Assembly (NCBI RefSeq): GCF_001517085.1
Contig: NZ_LRAC01000092.1
Coordinates: 37,915 to 101,914 of the forward strand
Origin: Paenibacillus sp. DMB5
GTDB taxonomy: Bacteria; Bacillota; Bacilli; Paenibacillales; Paenibacillaceae
DNA length: 64,000 bases
Direction: 5' to 3'
The position numbers were made by a program, and so were the translations under genes. Under the pieces are notes generated by a model. It was not told the DNA's origin and made no database searches. It saw nothing but the letters and a program-made list of their open reading frames with translations. The stretch's first letter is position 1. Each line of letters begins with the position of its first letter. This document shows, in pieces, positions 24,632-33,427 of this stretch.

Positions 24632-25839
24632 ATGACAACGCATGAACAGCAGGAGCAGGAGGTAAAACGGTTTTTCAGCACGAATCTGCTGGAATGGTAT
24701 AAGGTTCAGAAGCGTGATTTGCCGTGGCGGCGTCACCGTAACCCGTATTATATCTGGATTTCGGAGATCATGCTGCAGCAGACGAGGGTGGATACGGTCA
24801 TCCCCTATTTCAACCGGTTCATCGAACGGTTTCCTACGGTAGAGTCGCTGGCGGATGCGCCCGAGGAAGAGGTGCTGAAATGCTGGGAAGGCCTCGGCTA
24901 CTATTCACGTGCCCGGAATCTGCAGCACGCTGCCCGGCAGGTTAAGGAGCTGTACGGCGGGGAGGTCCCGAATGACCGGGATGCCGTATTCGGACTGAAG
25001 GGCGTCGGGCCTTACACAGCCGGTGCGATCCTCAGCATCGCCTTCAACCGGCCTGAGCCGGCGGTGGACGGCAATGTCATGCGGGTGTTGTCCCGCTATT
25101 TCCTGCTGGAGGATGACATAGCCAAGGTACGACCCGGGTGAAAATGGAGCGCCTGGCAGCGGAGCTGATCCCTGAGGGGGAGGCGTCGCACTTCAATCAG
25201 GCGCTGATGGAGCTGGGCGCGCTGGTCTGCACGCCAAAATCACCGCGCTGCCTCATCTGCCCGGTGATGGAGCACTGCGCGGCGCGCCTGGCGGGCTGCG
25301 AGACCTCGCTGCCCGTCAAGACCAAGGCCAAGCCGCCGCGCCCGGAGGAGCGGCTGGCGGCCCTAGTCACCGGCAGCGGCGAGCACGCCGGCCGGGTGCT
25401 GATCCGGCAGCGGCCACAGAGCGGGCTGTTAGCCCGCATGTGGGAGCTGCCGCACTGGCCCGCGCCGCCTGCTGAGGGCGGCGGCCCCGGTGCGCTGCCG
25501 GAGGCGGCAGCGCTGGACCGGCTGCGCCGGTCCCTGCGTCAGGCCGGGATTCTCGCCCGGCCTGAAGGGCACTGGACGGCTGCGGAGCACACGTTCAGCC
25601 ACATTGTTTGGACCCTGCAGGTGTACATCTGCAGGGAGGAGGACGCCCTGGCGCTGCCGCTGGCGGCAGAAGCGCGGGCGTCCTATGCGGCGGAGCCGTT
25701 CGCGGATGGAGGCCATCCGGAGGACGGCGGCGCCGTACGCTGGATCCGCCGTGAGGACATGGCGGACTATGCCTTTCCGAACGTTTTTCTCAAGCTGCTC
25801 AACAGCTACTTCGATGAGGTAGAGAAGGAGCAGCTGTAG
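24632..25839 (+). pseudogene. mutY: A/G-specific adenine glycosylase, broken by one frameshift
   Basis: 24632-25131 encodes the N-terminal HhH-GPD domain: [23 protein letters not shown] with the catalytic Glu, [23 protein letters not shown] and [14 protein letters not shown] with the catalytic Asp. It then shifts frame and stops at 25141. From about 25132 the next frame continues with [14 protein letters not shown], the four-cysteine iron-sulfur loop (C-x6-C-x2-C-x5-C, 25228-25279) and the C-terminal NUDIX-like 8-oxoG recognition domain to 25839. One missing base near 25131 (after GTACG) accounts for the break. MutY removes adenine opposite 8-oxoguanine. The second half is unusually GC-rich. 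Loss would give a mutator, so a sequencing error is likely. Confidence 0.88.
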
Positions 25840-25988
25840 GCGGCTGGTAGCCGGAGATGCTGCATATGTTAGCTGCAAGGAATGCGTTAATGCTGCTGAC
25901 GAAGCTTAAAAAGCAATCATTGCTGCGGAGCGAATGTACAGTGGATGCCTCTTCATTATTGTAGCTATTGCAGCAGCCCCAACAAGAT

Positions 25989-26023
25989 AAAGGCCTTGCC
26001 GTTTGCCCGGCAAGGCCTTTTTT
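25989..26023 (+). terminator. Terminator after mutY
   Basis: AAAGGCCTTGCC pairs perfectly with GGCAAGGCCTTT and is followed by TTT, about 150 bases after the mutY stop. Confidence 0.8.
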
Positions 26024-26164
26024 GTATTATGGAGATGCGGCCTGGCAGTAGCCATACTAAAGCTGCCGGAGATGTTCCAGAGTATTCCCCAGGATACTTT
26101 AGGCTACCCCGGAATATCCCGCCTATTTGGGGAACAGTCAAAGGACTTCGCAGTTAAAAAGTAT

Positions 26165-26352
26165 TTAAGTGGATTTCCGCCATCTAATTCTGTAATTTCT
26201 CTGAATTTCTGATCATTAGGTGTAAAAACGCCACTTATTTTAAGCGGAATGCCCCTTTAAGCAGACAAGCGGTATAATTAAGTGTCTTTTTTCAAATTAG
26301 AATCCCTTATCCCGGCAAATGCCGCCTTAATAGGTGATGATTTTCCACTTGG
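26165..26352. repeat. Four-box palindromic intergenic repeat, copy B
   Basis: The four 23-bp boxes lie at 26165-26187, 26216-26238, 26278-26300 and 26330-26352, with start spacings 51, 62 and 52 bp. All follow the same 8-7-8 half-site design as copy A; box 3 is the most degraded (right half CAAATTAG). Same orientation as copy A. Confidence 0.78.
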
Positions 26353-26626
26353 CGTGATTTGCCCTCACCTGCAGGCGCATGGCCATCATTAGATATTTAG
26401 AATAGATGCACTTTGTACACTTAAAACCGGCAGCTGAGGGGGGAAACCGGTATTTTAGCTGCACAAACTGCAATTAACTCTTAAGGTAACCCTCCCTTTT
26501 GAAGGTCTATAAGCATCCCTGACTTCAGGCAGTCGGAATTTATATGCAATCAGCCGGTACCTGCTCGAAGATTAATTTGTTGTACTACTTTCATGAACAG
26601 TTTAGCCCGCCTCACCCGAACATAAA

Positions 26627-26657
26627 AACGGATACCGCCCAAAGGGCAGTATCCGTT
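26627..26657 (-). terminator. Terminator after sodA
   Basis: AACGGATACCGCCC and GGGCAGTATCCGTT pair around AAA (one mismatch); on the minus strand the stem is followed by TTTTT. Confidence 0.85.
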
Positions 26658-26690
26658 ATGTGTACTCAAGCCGCTTCTGCGGTAAGAGTC

Positions 26691-27299
26691 TTATTTTGCG
26701 CTTTCGTAGCGTTTGCCGACTTCTTCCCAGTTTACTACGTTCCAGAACGCTTTGATGTAATCAGGGCGTTTGTTCTGGTAGTTCAGGTAGTAAGCATGCT
26801 CCCATACGTCCAGACCAAGGATTGGTGTAGCACCTTCGCTGATCGGGTTGTCCTGGTTAGGAGTGCTTGTTACAGCCAGCTTGCCGTCTTTAACAACGAG
26901 CCAAGCCCAGCCGCTGCCGAAACGGGTAGTTGCTGCAGTAGCGAAATCTTCTTTGAATTTATCGAAGCCGCCGAGCTCGCTGTCAATGGCTGCTGCAAGT
27001 GCACCAGTCGGAGCGCCGCCGCCGTTTGGCCCGATAACTTCCCAGAACAGGGTGTGGTTGGCGTGCCCGCCGCCGTTGTTGCGTACAGCAGTGCGGATGG
27101 CTTCAGGTACTGCGTTCAGGTCAGTGAGCAGCTCTTCGATGCTCTTGTCTTGCAGTTCAGGCGCCTTTTCCAGAGCGGCGTTCAGGTTCGTCACATAAGT
27201 GTTGTGATGTCTGTCATGGTGAATTTCCATCGTCAGAGCGTCGATGTGCGGTTCAAGTGCGTTGTTCGGGTAAGGAAGTGCCGGTAATTGAAATGCCAT
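26691..27299 (-). CDS. sodA: Superoxide dismutase, Mn/Fe family
   Basis: 202 residues from ATG 27299, which follows AGGAGGG; upstream in-frame codons to 27365 have no RBS. It converts superoxide to oxygen and hydrogen peroxide. Metal ligands are the His in [13 protein letters not shown], the His in [12 protein letters not shown], and Asp and His in [32 protein letters not shown] and the GSGWAWLV segment point to the manganese type. It is monocistronic. Its upstream region contains TTGACGTCAA (27356-27365), which may overlap a -35. A second SOD domain lies in the 32088-33272 gene. Confidence 0.95.
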   Translation of the reverse strand: MAFQLPALPYPNNALEPHIDALTMEIHHDRHHNTYVTNLNAALEKAPELQDKSIEELLTDLNAVPEAIRTAVRNNGGGHANHTLFWEVIGPNGGGAPTGALAAAIDSELGGFDKFKEDFATAATTRFGSGWAWLVVKDGKLAVTSTPNQDNPISEGATPILGLDVWEHAYYLNYQNKRPDYIKAFWNVVNWEEVGKRYESAK

Positions 27300-27897
27300 G
27301 GAAAAATCCCTCCTGAGTTTTATGAGAATTTGTATGATAAAGAATTTTGGCGGTCTTGACGTCAAAACCCCTTATTTCCAATACGTCTTATAGGGTATGT
27401 AACCACTACGTTATTATTATTAAACCGTATCTGGAAGAAGAATGCAACATTAAACAAACATAAATGTTTAAAAAGTGACAGCTGTGCCAACCTCACGGGA
27501 AGTGTAAACACTATGTTAAAGAAATAGATTAACCCGGGAAAATCCTTTTTATACACTGGATTTTACCTTTATCAAGAAAATGTGTAAATTGTTTTAATGA
27601 AAGCGCTTGATATAAAGCGCTTACTAAAGAAAAATGGTGATATCGCCAGAAAAGTGTGCTTTAATAGAGTCAAAAGCAGGTATTCCTCGTTTTTTGAACA
27701 TTGAAGATGTGATCAGCCGTTTACATTCGGTTAATACTTCTTTGACCACGAGAAAAGCTTCTACGTCATGATGGATCCGGCAGCTTCTTCAGATAACATC
27801 CATTACTTTTTTTTCATGCTTTTTTTCTGTGTTTATTTTTTGCAGGAACTCCTTCTTTTTGTAACATCCAAGCCATAGAAAAGGGAGATTATAAAGA
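27300..27897. other. 598-bp divergent intergenic region with twin AAAGCGCTT sites
   Basis: AT-rich spacer between sodA and a GNAT gene. It contains AAAGCGCTT twice (27600-27608 and 27614-27622). The first, read as ATGAAAGCGCTTGAT (27598-27612), fits a CcpA cre consensus except for one late position. The right half is rich in T tracts, and no gene is seen. Confidence 0.45.
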
Positions 27898-28317
27898 ATG
27901 CACGTTCGTTCCTTTCAATTAAGCGACGTTACCCCTGTGACTGAATTGCTGCAGACCGCATTGTCGGAAGAATGTTTCGAGAGCACGATGGAGCCTTTTT
28001 CCAGGCAGCTTTCCTGGGATTCCGATCTCATTGTAGTAGCTGAAGAAGAAGGAGAAATTGTCGGTGCGCTGATTGGTACGATTGAAAAGAATCATGGCTG
28101 TTATTTCCGCATCGCCATTCATCCCGAATACCGCCGCAGAGGAATCGGCAGAAGTCTGGTTTCGGCGATGGAGAGCAGATTCCAGGCACGCAAGGTTAGC
28201 GGTATTTACGTGGCTGTTGATGAGCACAACTCGTTTGCTCTACCCCTGTATGAAGCTATGGGCTATAACGAGAATCAGATTTTCAAATCCGTCCGCAAGC
28301 TTAGCATTGTCGGATAA
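27898..28317 (+). CDS. GNAT N-acetyltransferase
   Basis: 139 residues forming a single minimal GNAT domain. MHVRSFQLSDVTPVTELL is the first strand and helix, and the acetyl-CoA loop is AIHPEYRRRGIGRSLVSAMESRF (R-x-x-G-x-G/A pattern). NSFALPLYEAMGYNENQIFK is the C-terminal acceptor-side motif. AAAGGGAG lies 10 bases before the ATG. Substrate unknown; RimI-like protein acetylation is one option. Its own terminator follows, so it is monocistronic. Confidence 0.83.
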   Translation: MHVRSFQLSDVTPVTELLQTALSEECFESTMEPFSRQLSWDSDLIVVAEEEGEIVGALIGTIEKNHGCYFRIAIHPEYRRRGIGRSLVSAMESRFQARKVSGIYVAVDEHNSFALPLYEAMGYNENQIFKSVRKLSIVG

Positions 28318-28405
28318 GAACCTTTGCCGTCCGGTATGACGTAAGCGGAAACATTTACTAGAATAGAGAACTTTAACGACTTATATGGTCTGTTCCATTA
28401 TACTG

Positions 28406-28452
28406 AAGCATATCTCCCCGTTGTCCGTTGCAAATGGCCGGGAGATATGCTT
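28406..28452 (+). terminator. Terminator after the GNAT gene
   Basis: AAGCATATCTCCC pairs with GGGAGATATGCTT around a 20-base loop, followed by TTTCT. Confidence 0.75.
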
Positions 28453-28522
28453 TTCTATTGTTACGGGCCAAAGCTGCAGCGGCGGCAGTACCGTACCAAT
28501 TACCGGAGCAAGAGGGTGGCAT

Positions 28523-29140
28523 ATGAACGGGGAAACCAAGGAAGAACTCATACGCAGCCGCAAGCAAAGATACCGCTCAGTTACCCATAACGGCTCCAGA
28601 AGAACTCCGGTGCAGAGATGGGCCCGCGAGATTCGGGACTGGATGGTCACTGCTGCAATTGTATTTGCAGTCATGTCGCTGCTTAATATATTCGTATTTA
28701 ATGTCTCGACTGTTATCGGGCAGTCCATGCAGCCGACGCTGTATGAAGGGGAGAAGCTGATTATTAACAAAATCACCCTCAGCTTTGCGGATCCTGGACG
28801 GGGCGATATTGTCGTGCTTCATGATCCCAGTATCGGGCCGGACCGGAAGGAATATCTGGTCAAGCGCGTGATCGGGGTACCCGGAGATGTTATAGAAGTA
28901 AAGGAGCATCAGCTGTACGTCAATGGCGTATTGGCGGATGAGCCTTATATTGATACGGTTATTCAGGACTCCGATTTCCAGGCGGTGACGGTTGAAGCAG
29001 GGACCTATTTCGTAATGGGTGACAACCGCCATGCCGGAGCCAGCAAGGACAGCCGTTATTTTGGTGCTGTTCCGCAGTCCTTCATTGTCGGGAAGGCTGC
29101 TTATATCTGGTGGCCCCTGTCCAAGCTGAATGCACTGTAG
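28523..29140 (+). CDS. lepB: Type I signal peptidase
   Basis: 205 residues from ATG 28523 (GAGGGTGG upstream); the open frame reaches back to 28385, but that part runs through the terminator. It has a basic N-terminus (RSRKQRYRS...), one membrane helix (about 40-60), catalytic Ser68 in STVIGQSMQPTLYEG and catalytic Lys114 in YLVKRVIGVPGDVIEV. MGDNRHAGASKDSRYFG completes the S26 motifs. It cleaves signal peptides on the outer face of the membrane. Single-TM, SipS-like. It lies 51 bp upstream of queG and may be cotranscribed. Confidence 0.94.
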   Translation: MNGETKEELIRSRKQRYRSVTHNGSRRTPVQRWAREIRDWMVTAAIVFAVMSLLNIFVFNVSTVIGQSMQPTLYEGEKLIINKITLSFADPGRGDIVVLHDPSIGPDRKEYLVKRVIGVPGDVIEVKEHQLYVNGVLADEPYIDTVIQDSDFQAVTVEAGTYFVMGDNRHAGASKDSRYFGAVPQSFIVGKAAYIWWPLSKLNAL

Positions 29141-29191
29141 GCAATACCGGAAAGACCGGCTGAATGATGACCCAAAAAGGAGAACGCGGAA

Positions 29192-30385
29192 ATGAACATC
29201 AAGGCCCAATCAGCATATGCTCCGCCGGCTTCCCGGTGGGAACAGCTGAAGGCTGAAATTAAAGAGGCTGCCCCGCAGCTTGGAATTGACGATATCGGGT
29301 TCACTACGGCTGACCCCTTCTTATATTTGAAAGACATTCTTCAGGATCACCGGGACAAAGGCTATGAATCCGGCTTCGAGGAGCAGGATCTTGAGAAGCG
29401 GACAGTTCCGGCCCTGAAGGATGGCGTGCCTAAATCTATCATTGCAATTGCTGTAGCCTATCCGTCCAAAATGGAAAACCCGCCCAAGTCGGAGCCGGGG
29501 GCGCGGCGGGGAATTCTGGCCCGGGCCTCTTGGGGCCGGGACTATCATCAAGTGCTGCGTGAAGCGCTGGCGAAGCTTGAAGAATTCATCCGCGAGCGTG
29601 TCCCGGAAGCCGTGCTTGAGAGTATGGTCGATACGGGAGTGCTGGTTGACCGTGCGGTAGCTGAACGGGCCGGAATCGGCTTCAGCGGCAAAAATTGTGC
29701 GGTCATTTCACCCGAGTGGGGATCATGGATTTATCTGGGTGAGATGGTCACGAGTATTCCGTTCCCGCCGGATACACCTGTAGAGGACGGCTGCGGGGAT
29801 TGCACCAAATGTATTGATGCGTGCCCTACAGGAGCACTTGTCGGACCCGGGCAGCTGAATGCCCAGGCTTGTATTTCCTTTCTGACACAAACCAAAGGCT
29901 TTCTGAGTGAGGAATATATGACGAAGATCGGCAACCGCCTGTACGGCTGCGATACGTGCCAGATTGTCTGCCCCAAGAACCGGGGGAAGAGCTGGAATCA
30001 CCGCCCGGAGCTGCAGCCTGATCCGGAAATCGTCAAGCCGCTGCTGCTGCCGATCCTTGATCTCAGCAACCGGGAATTCAAGGAGAAATTTGGCATGAGC
30101 TCGGCAGCCTGGCGCGGCAAAAAGCCGATTCAGCGCAACGCGGTAATTGCGCTGGGGAACTTTAAGGAGACTGCTGCCGTGCCCAAGCTGGCGGAGATTG
30201 TTAAGCACGAATCGCGGCCGGAGATGCGCGGTACCGCTGCCTGGGCACTCGGTAAAATCGGCGGCAGTGAGGCATTGGCAGCGGTGGAGCAGGCACTGCA
30301 GCGTGAAGAGGATGGCACGGTGCGGGAAATGCTGGACCGCGCACACCGCAGACTGCTGGAGCAGAAGGAGACGGACAGTGAATAA
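29192..30385 (+). CDS. queG: Epoxyqueuosine reductase with C-terminal HEAT repeats
   Basis: 397 residues. It reduces epoxyqueuosine to queuosine in tRNA wobble positions, using cobalamin and two [4Fe-4S] clusters. The ferredoxin-like cysteines are in DGCGDCTKCIDACPTGA and GCDTCQIVCPKN. The N-terminal DUF1730 part carries VDTGVLVDRAVAERAGIGFSGKNC. From about residue 300 there is a HEAT/PBS-lyase-like region (NAVIALGNFKETAAVPKL, GTAAWALGKIGGSEAL), the normal Bacillus form. The following ogt gene starts 8 bp inside its end. Confidence 0.93.
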   Translation: MNIKAQSAYAPPASRWEQLKAEIKEAAPQLGIDDIGFTTADPFLYLKDILQDHRDKGYESGFEEQDLEKRTVPALKDGVPKSIIAIAVAYPSKMENPPKSEPGARRGILARASWGRDYHQVLREALAKLEEFIRERVPEAVLESMVDTGVLVDRAVAERAGIGFSGKNCAVISPEWGSWIYLGEMVTSIPFPPDTPVEDGCGDCTKCIDACPTGALVGPGQLNAQACISFLTQTKGFLSEEYMTKIGNRLYGCDTCQIVCPKNRGKSWNHRPELQPDPEIVKPLLLPILDLSNREFKEKFGMSSAAWRGKKPIQRNAVIALGNFKETAAVPKLAEIVKHESRPEMRGTAAWALGKIGGSEALAAVEQALQREEDGTVREMLDRAHRRLLEQKETDSE

Positions 30386-30953
30386 GTACAGCGTGGCGGC
30401 AGCCGCAGGTGTAACAACGGTATTTTACAGTGAAATGCCATCATTGATCGGTGACTTGACTTTATGCACAACGGATAAGGGATTGTGTCTGGTCCGGTTC
30501 GGTCCGCTTGCCAGGACACGGCCGGATATGGAGAAATGGCTGGCTGCCCGGATGGGCAAGGTGGAACTGCTGCCCGGGGAAGATCAGCTTGCCGGGGCGA
30601 AGCACCAGCTTTCAGAGTATTTCAGCGGGCAGCGGCGGGAATTCTCGCTGCCGCTGGATATGCGCGGCACCCCGTTTCAGCTCCAGGTCTGGACAGCGCT
30701 GCGCACCATTCCTTACGGGGGGGCAGTTTCTTATAAGGATATGGCGATAGAGGTAGGGAACGCCAAGGCGGTACGGGCAGTCGGCGGAGCCAACAACCGT
30801 AATCCTGTGCCTGTAATTGTCCCCTGCCACCGGGTTATCGGTGCTGCTGGTGCCCTTGTCGGCTATGCCGGAGGTCTCGGAATTAAGAGCTGTCTGCTGG
30901 AGCTGGAGGCCGGACAGTCAGGAGCCAATCCGGACGGGAACTATCTTTTTTAA
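30378..30953 (+). CDS. ogt: Methylated-DNA-protein cysteine methyltransferase
   Basis: 191 residues from GTG 30378, which lies 7 bases after AAGGAG and overlaps the queG end by 8 bp, so it is coupled to queG. It takes the alkyl group from O6-alkylguanine onto its own Cys150 in PVIVPCHRVIG. Also seen are the DNA-binding helix TPFQLQVWTALRTIPYG with SYKDMA, and the arginine finger context AVRAVGGANNRN. A longer frame from 30147 runs inside queG and is not used. Suicide repair protein in the cytoplasm. Confidence 0.93.
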   Translation: MNKYSVAAAAGVTTVFYSEMPSLIGDLTLCTTDKGLCLVRFGPLARTRPDMEKWLAARMGKVELLPGEDQLAGAKHQLSEYFSGQRREFSLPLDMRGTPFQLQVWTALRTIPYGGAVSYKDMAIEVGNAKAVRAVGGANNRNPVPVIVPCHRVIGAAGALVGYAGGLGIKSCLLELEAGQSGANPDGNYLF

Positions 30954-31055
30954 CGATGGGATTTACCAATTGCTGTCCAGATGTTGAAATGCTATGATAG
31001 AATCGCGTGCCCAAGCCGGGCAATGCCGACAATTGAGTACAGAGGTGGACTTTAG

Positions 31056-31310
31056 ATGAATATTGCGTTGCCTATTATTACGCTTGTCGTAGGTCTGATC
31101 GGCGGATTTGCCATTGGTGTTTTCTATCTGCGCAGACAAATGACAACGATGCAGAATGATCCGGAAATGCTCCAGAAGGTCGCGAAGCAAATGGGTTATA
31201 ACCTGAACAACAAGCAGATGCAGCGTGCGCAGCAGATGCTGAAGAACAATAACCAGCCGGGACGGCCTGCACCTGCAGCCAGACAGAAGCAGGGCCGCAA
31301 AGGCAGATAA
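31056..31310 (+). CDS. yneF: YneF family (UPF0154) small membrane protein
   Basis: 84 residues: a single N-terminal membrane helix (ALPIITLVVGLIGGFAIGVFYL), then the conserved family core NDPEMLQKVAKQMGYNLNNKQMQRAQQMLK and a basic low-complexity tail. GAGGTGG precedes the ATG. Function unknown throughout Firmicutes. It lies 52 bp before folE. Confidence 0.92.
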   Translation: MNIALPIITLVVGLIGGFAIGVFYLRRQMTTMQNDPEMLQKVAKQMGYNLNNKQMQRAQQMLKNNNQPGRPAPAARQKQGRKGR

Positions 31311-31362
31311 AGGGTTCTCGTAATAGATGATTACAGATACGGGGACGAAAGGGGGAGGCTCT

Positions 31363-31956
31363 ATGGGGGGCATCAAGGAATATGTGAACGGCAAGGTATC
31401 TGCGAACCGTGAACAGATCGAGTACCACGTTGCCAGAATATTGGAATTAATCGGTGAAGACACCGGCCGTGAAGGCTTGCTGGATACGCCGGCACGCGTC
31501 ACGCGGATGTATGAGGAGATCTTTGGCGGTTATTCAGTAGATCCCCGCGAGGCGCTCGGTGTAACATTCGATGAGTCTCATGAAGAGCTGGTCATCGTAA
31601 AAGATATTGTCTATTACAGCCAGTGTGAGCATCATATGGCCCCTTTCTTCGGCAAGGTCCATATCGGGTACGTGCCAAGCGGACGGATTGCCGGGCTTAG
31701 CAAGCTGGCCCGTCTTGTGGAGGCTGTTAGCCGCCGCCTGCAGGTGCAGGAACGTATTACAGCGCAGATCGCAGACATTATGGCCGAGGTGCTTAGTCCG
31801 CACGGCGTGATGGTTGTGGTGGAAGGCGAACATCTGTGCATGTGCGCCCGCGGGGTGAAGAAGCCCGGCAGCAAGACGGTGACTATGGCCACCAGAGGCA
31901 CCTTCCGTGAAGATGCGGCTGCACGCGCGGAATTTCTGGCCCTGATCAAAGAATAG
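31363..31956 (+). CDS. folE: GTP cyclohydrolase I
   Basis: 197 residues from ATG 31363 (GGGGGAGG just upstream; the earlier in-frame ATG at 31327 lacks an RBS). It opens GTP to 7,8-dihydroneopterin triphosphate, the start of folate synthesis. Zinc ligands are in [14 protein letters not shown] (Cys, His) and [14 protein letters not shown] (Cys). [20 protein letters not shown] and [23 protein letters not shown] are conserved. The family normally assembles as a homodecamer. The transcript ends at 31992-32028. Confidence 0.95.
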   Translation: MGGIKEYVNGKVSANREQIEYHVARILELIGEDTGREGLLDTPARVTRMYEEIFGGYSVDPREALGVTFDESHEELVIVKDIVYYSQCEHHMAPFFGKVHIGYVPSGRIAGLSKLARLVEAVSRRLQVQERITAQIADIMAEVLSPHGVMVVVEGEHLCMCARGVKKPGSKTVTMATRGTFREDAAARAEFLALIKE

Positions 31957-31991
31957 AACGGGACAGGCTGCAAGGTGCCCCGAATATATTG

Positions 31992-32028
31992 AAAGCCCGC
32001 CCGCACTTCTGTGCCGGACGGGCTTTTT
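31992..32028. terminator. Terminator after folE
   Basis: AAAGCCCGCCCGCAC pairs with GTGCCGGACGGGCTTT around TTCT, followed by TT; it sits between convergent folE and the SOD fusion gene. Confidence 0.85.
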
Positions 32029-32087
32029 GGTGTGCCTTGCCGGACCTTTTCTAAGGTAATAAGCCTGCTGCGAGCGGCGGGACCGGA

Positions 32088-33272
32088 TTAAAAGGGTTGC
32101 CACATCAGCTTGCGGGCAGCGGCATAACGCTCCGAGACATATGGCCAGTTGACCACCTTCCACCAGTCCTTAATATAGTCGGCGCGGTTATTCTGGTGCT
32201 TGAGGTAATAGGCATGCTCCCAGACGTCCAGCGCCAGCAGCGGAACAACATCCCATTGTGACAGATTCTGATGCTTCTCCGCGGTCAGGATCTCCAGCCG
32301 GCGGCTGCGCGGACTCCAGACAAGCAGGGCCCAGCCGCCGCCCTCCACCTTATTTGCCGCCTCCGTGAACTGGTTCTTGAAGGCATCGTAGCTGCCGAAG
32401 CTGCGCTCGATCGCATCCAGCAAGGCACCAGTCGGCCGTCCTCCGCCCTGGGGCGACATAACGTTCCAGAAGATGGTGTGCAGATAATGCCCTGCCCCGT
32501 TAAAGGCAAGCTCCCGCTCCCAATGCTTGACCAGATCGAAATCGCCGCTCTTGCGGGCTTCCGCCAGCTTGAGCTCGGCTTTGTTCAGTCCGTCCACATA
32601 GCTCTGGTGGTGCTTGTCGTGGTGGATGATCATTGTTTTCTCATCGATGTAAGGCTCGAGCGCATTATAGGCATAGGGCAGCGGCGGGAGGGTGTGGCCG
32701 CCCACCGGTACGGTGCCCGGCTCGCGCAGCTCCGGCGGCGGAGCCCCCGGGAACGAAGGTGCAAAAGCATCTTCGGGCTCAGCCCTGAACTGTGGCTGAT
32801 ACAGCTCCGGTTGATCAATAGCGGCTTCCCGCATCAGCCCGGCGACCTGGCCAGGTGCACTCAGCGTTCCGAGTACCGCCAGGAAATACTCCGATTCGCG
32901 GATAATGTGCACAATCACAATTCCGGCAAGCGGCTGGGCATTTACCGCCGCACTCGCTTCACGCAAAGCGTACAGCTGGCGGATGAACTCGCGGGACTGG
33001 CCGCAGGCGGTGTGGACCAGCTGCTCCGTATCTGCAGCAAGCCCGGTGTGCCCGGCAGGGCCTGCTCCGAGTGAAACCTCCAGCAGGCGCCGCGCGGCCT
33101 GCTCTGCAGCGCCAAAAACAACAGCCCATTGATCCAGCAGCTTAACGTAAGGCTCCTCCAGGCGGGGGACAATGGCTTTTATAACCTCGGTGTGCTCCTT
33201 CTCCTGGTTTTTCCAGAAAATAATCTCTTCGAGAATACGTACAGGCAGCAGCGGCCCGTAAATATACAGCAT
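32088..33272 (-). CDS. sodF: DUF2935-superoxide dismutase fusion (SodF-like)
   Basis: 394 residues. Residues 1-135 are a helical DUF2935-type domain with scattered His/Glu (LEEIIFWKNQEKEHTEVI, IIRESEYFLAVLGTL). A Pro-rich linker (about 150-190) follows. The complete Mn/Fe SOD domain has the ligands in TMIIHHDKHHQSYV, NGAGHYLHTIFWNVMSP and [21 protein letters not shown]. Bacillus SodF has the same fusion. The role of the first domain is unknown; its four-helix pattern with His and Glu could bind metal. CAGGAGG lies before the ATG. Monocistronic. Confidence 0.9.
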   Translation of the reverse strand: MLYIYGPLLPVRILEEIIFWKNQEKEHTEVIKAIVPRLEEPYVKLLDQWAVVFGAAEQAARRLLEVSLGAGPAGHTGLAADTEQLVHTACGQSREFIRQLYALREASAAVNAQPLAGIVIVHIIRESEYFLAVLGTLSAPGQVAGLMREAAIDQPELYQPQFRAEPEDAFAPSFPGAPPPELREPGTVPVGGHTLPPLPYAYNALEPYIDEKTMIIHHDKHHQSYVDGLNKAELKLAEARKSGDFDLVKHWERELAFNGAGHYLHTIFWNVMSPQGGGRPTGALLDAIERSFGSYDAFKNQFTEAANKVEGGGWALLVWSPRSRRLEILTAEKHQNLSQWDVVPLLALDVWEHAYYLKHQNNRADYIKDWWKVVNWPYVSERYAAARKLMWQPF

Positions 33273-33368
33273 GGCTGGCAGACCTCCTGTCTTTGGCTCA
33301 ATAACGGTTCATTATATGAGCGCGGAAGAGAGAATATGAGGATTACCGGCGGGCCTGTACGCTCACGC

Positions 33369-33409
33369 AAAAACGTGCAGAGCTGTATAGATACAACTCT
33401 GCACGTTTT
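33369..33409 (-). terminator. Terminator after the membrane-anchored hydrolase gene
   Basis: AAAACGTGCAGAG and CTCTGCACGTTTT pair, with inner TGTAT/ATACA extension; it lies just past the stop at 33428 on the minus strand. Confidence 0.85.
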
Positions 33410-33427
33410 GTATAGGGGTCATGCCTG

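Larger units (their letters stand above)
25840..26690. other. Long intergenic region between mutY and sodA holding repeat copy B
   Basis: 850 bp without a credible gene. It holds the mutY terminator (25989-26023), repeat copy B (26165-26352) and the sodA terminator (26627-26657). Small ORFs of about 70 codons at 25945 and 26003 span the terminator or repeat and lack ribosome sites. Confidence 0.6.

Noticed and set aside
25945..26212. Two roughly 70-codon frames downstream of mutY
   Set aside because: They run through the terminator hairpin and into repeat copy B, with no ribosome site and no homology I recognise.
26544..27287. 247-codon open frame opposite sodA
   Set aside because: It crosses the sodA terminator and mirrors a well-supported gene.
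27356..27365. TTGACGTCAA as a PerR or Fur box for sodA
   Set aside because: It does not match the PerR (TTATAATNATTATAA) or Fur consensus; it more likely overlaps a -35 region by chance.
30147..30377. N-terminal extension of ogt inside queG
   Set aside because: The extension is the out-of-frame reading of queG; a GTG with AAGGAG at 30378 gives the proper start.
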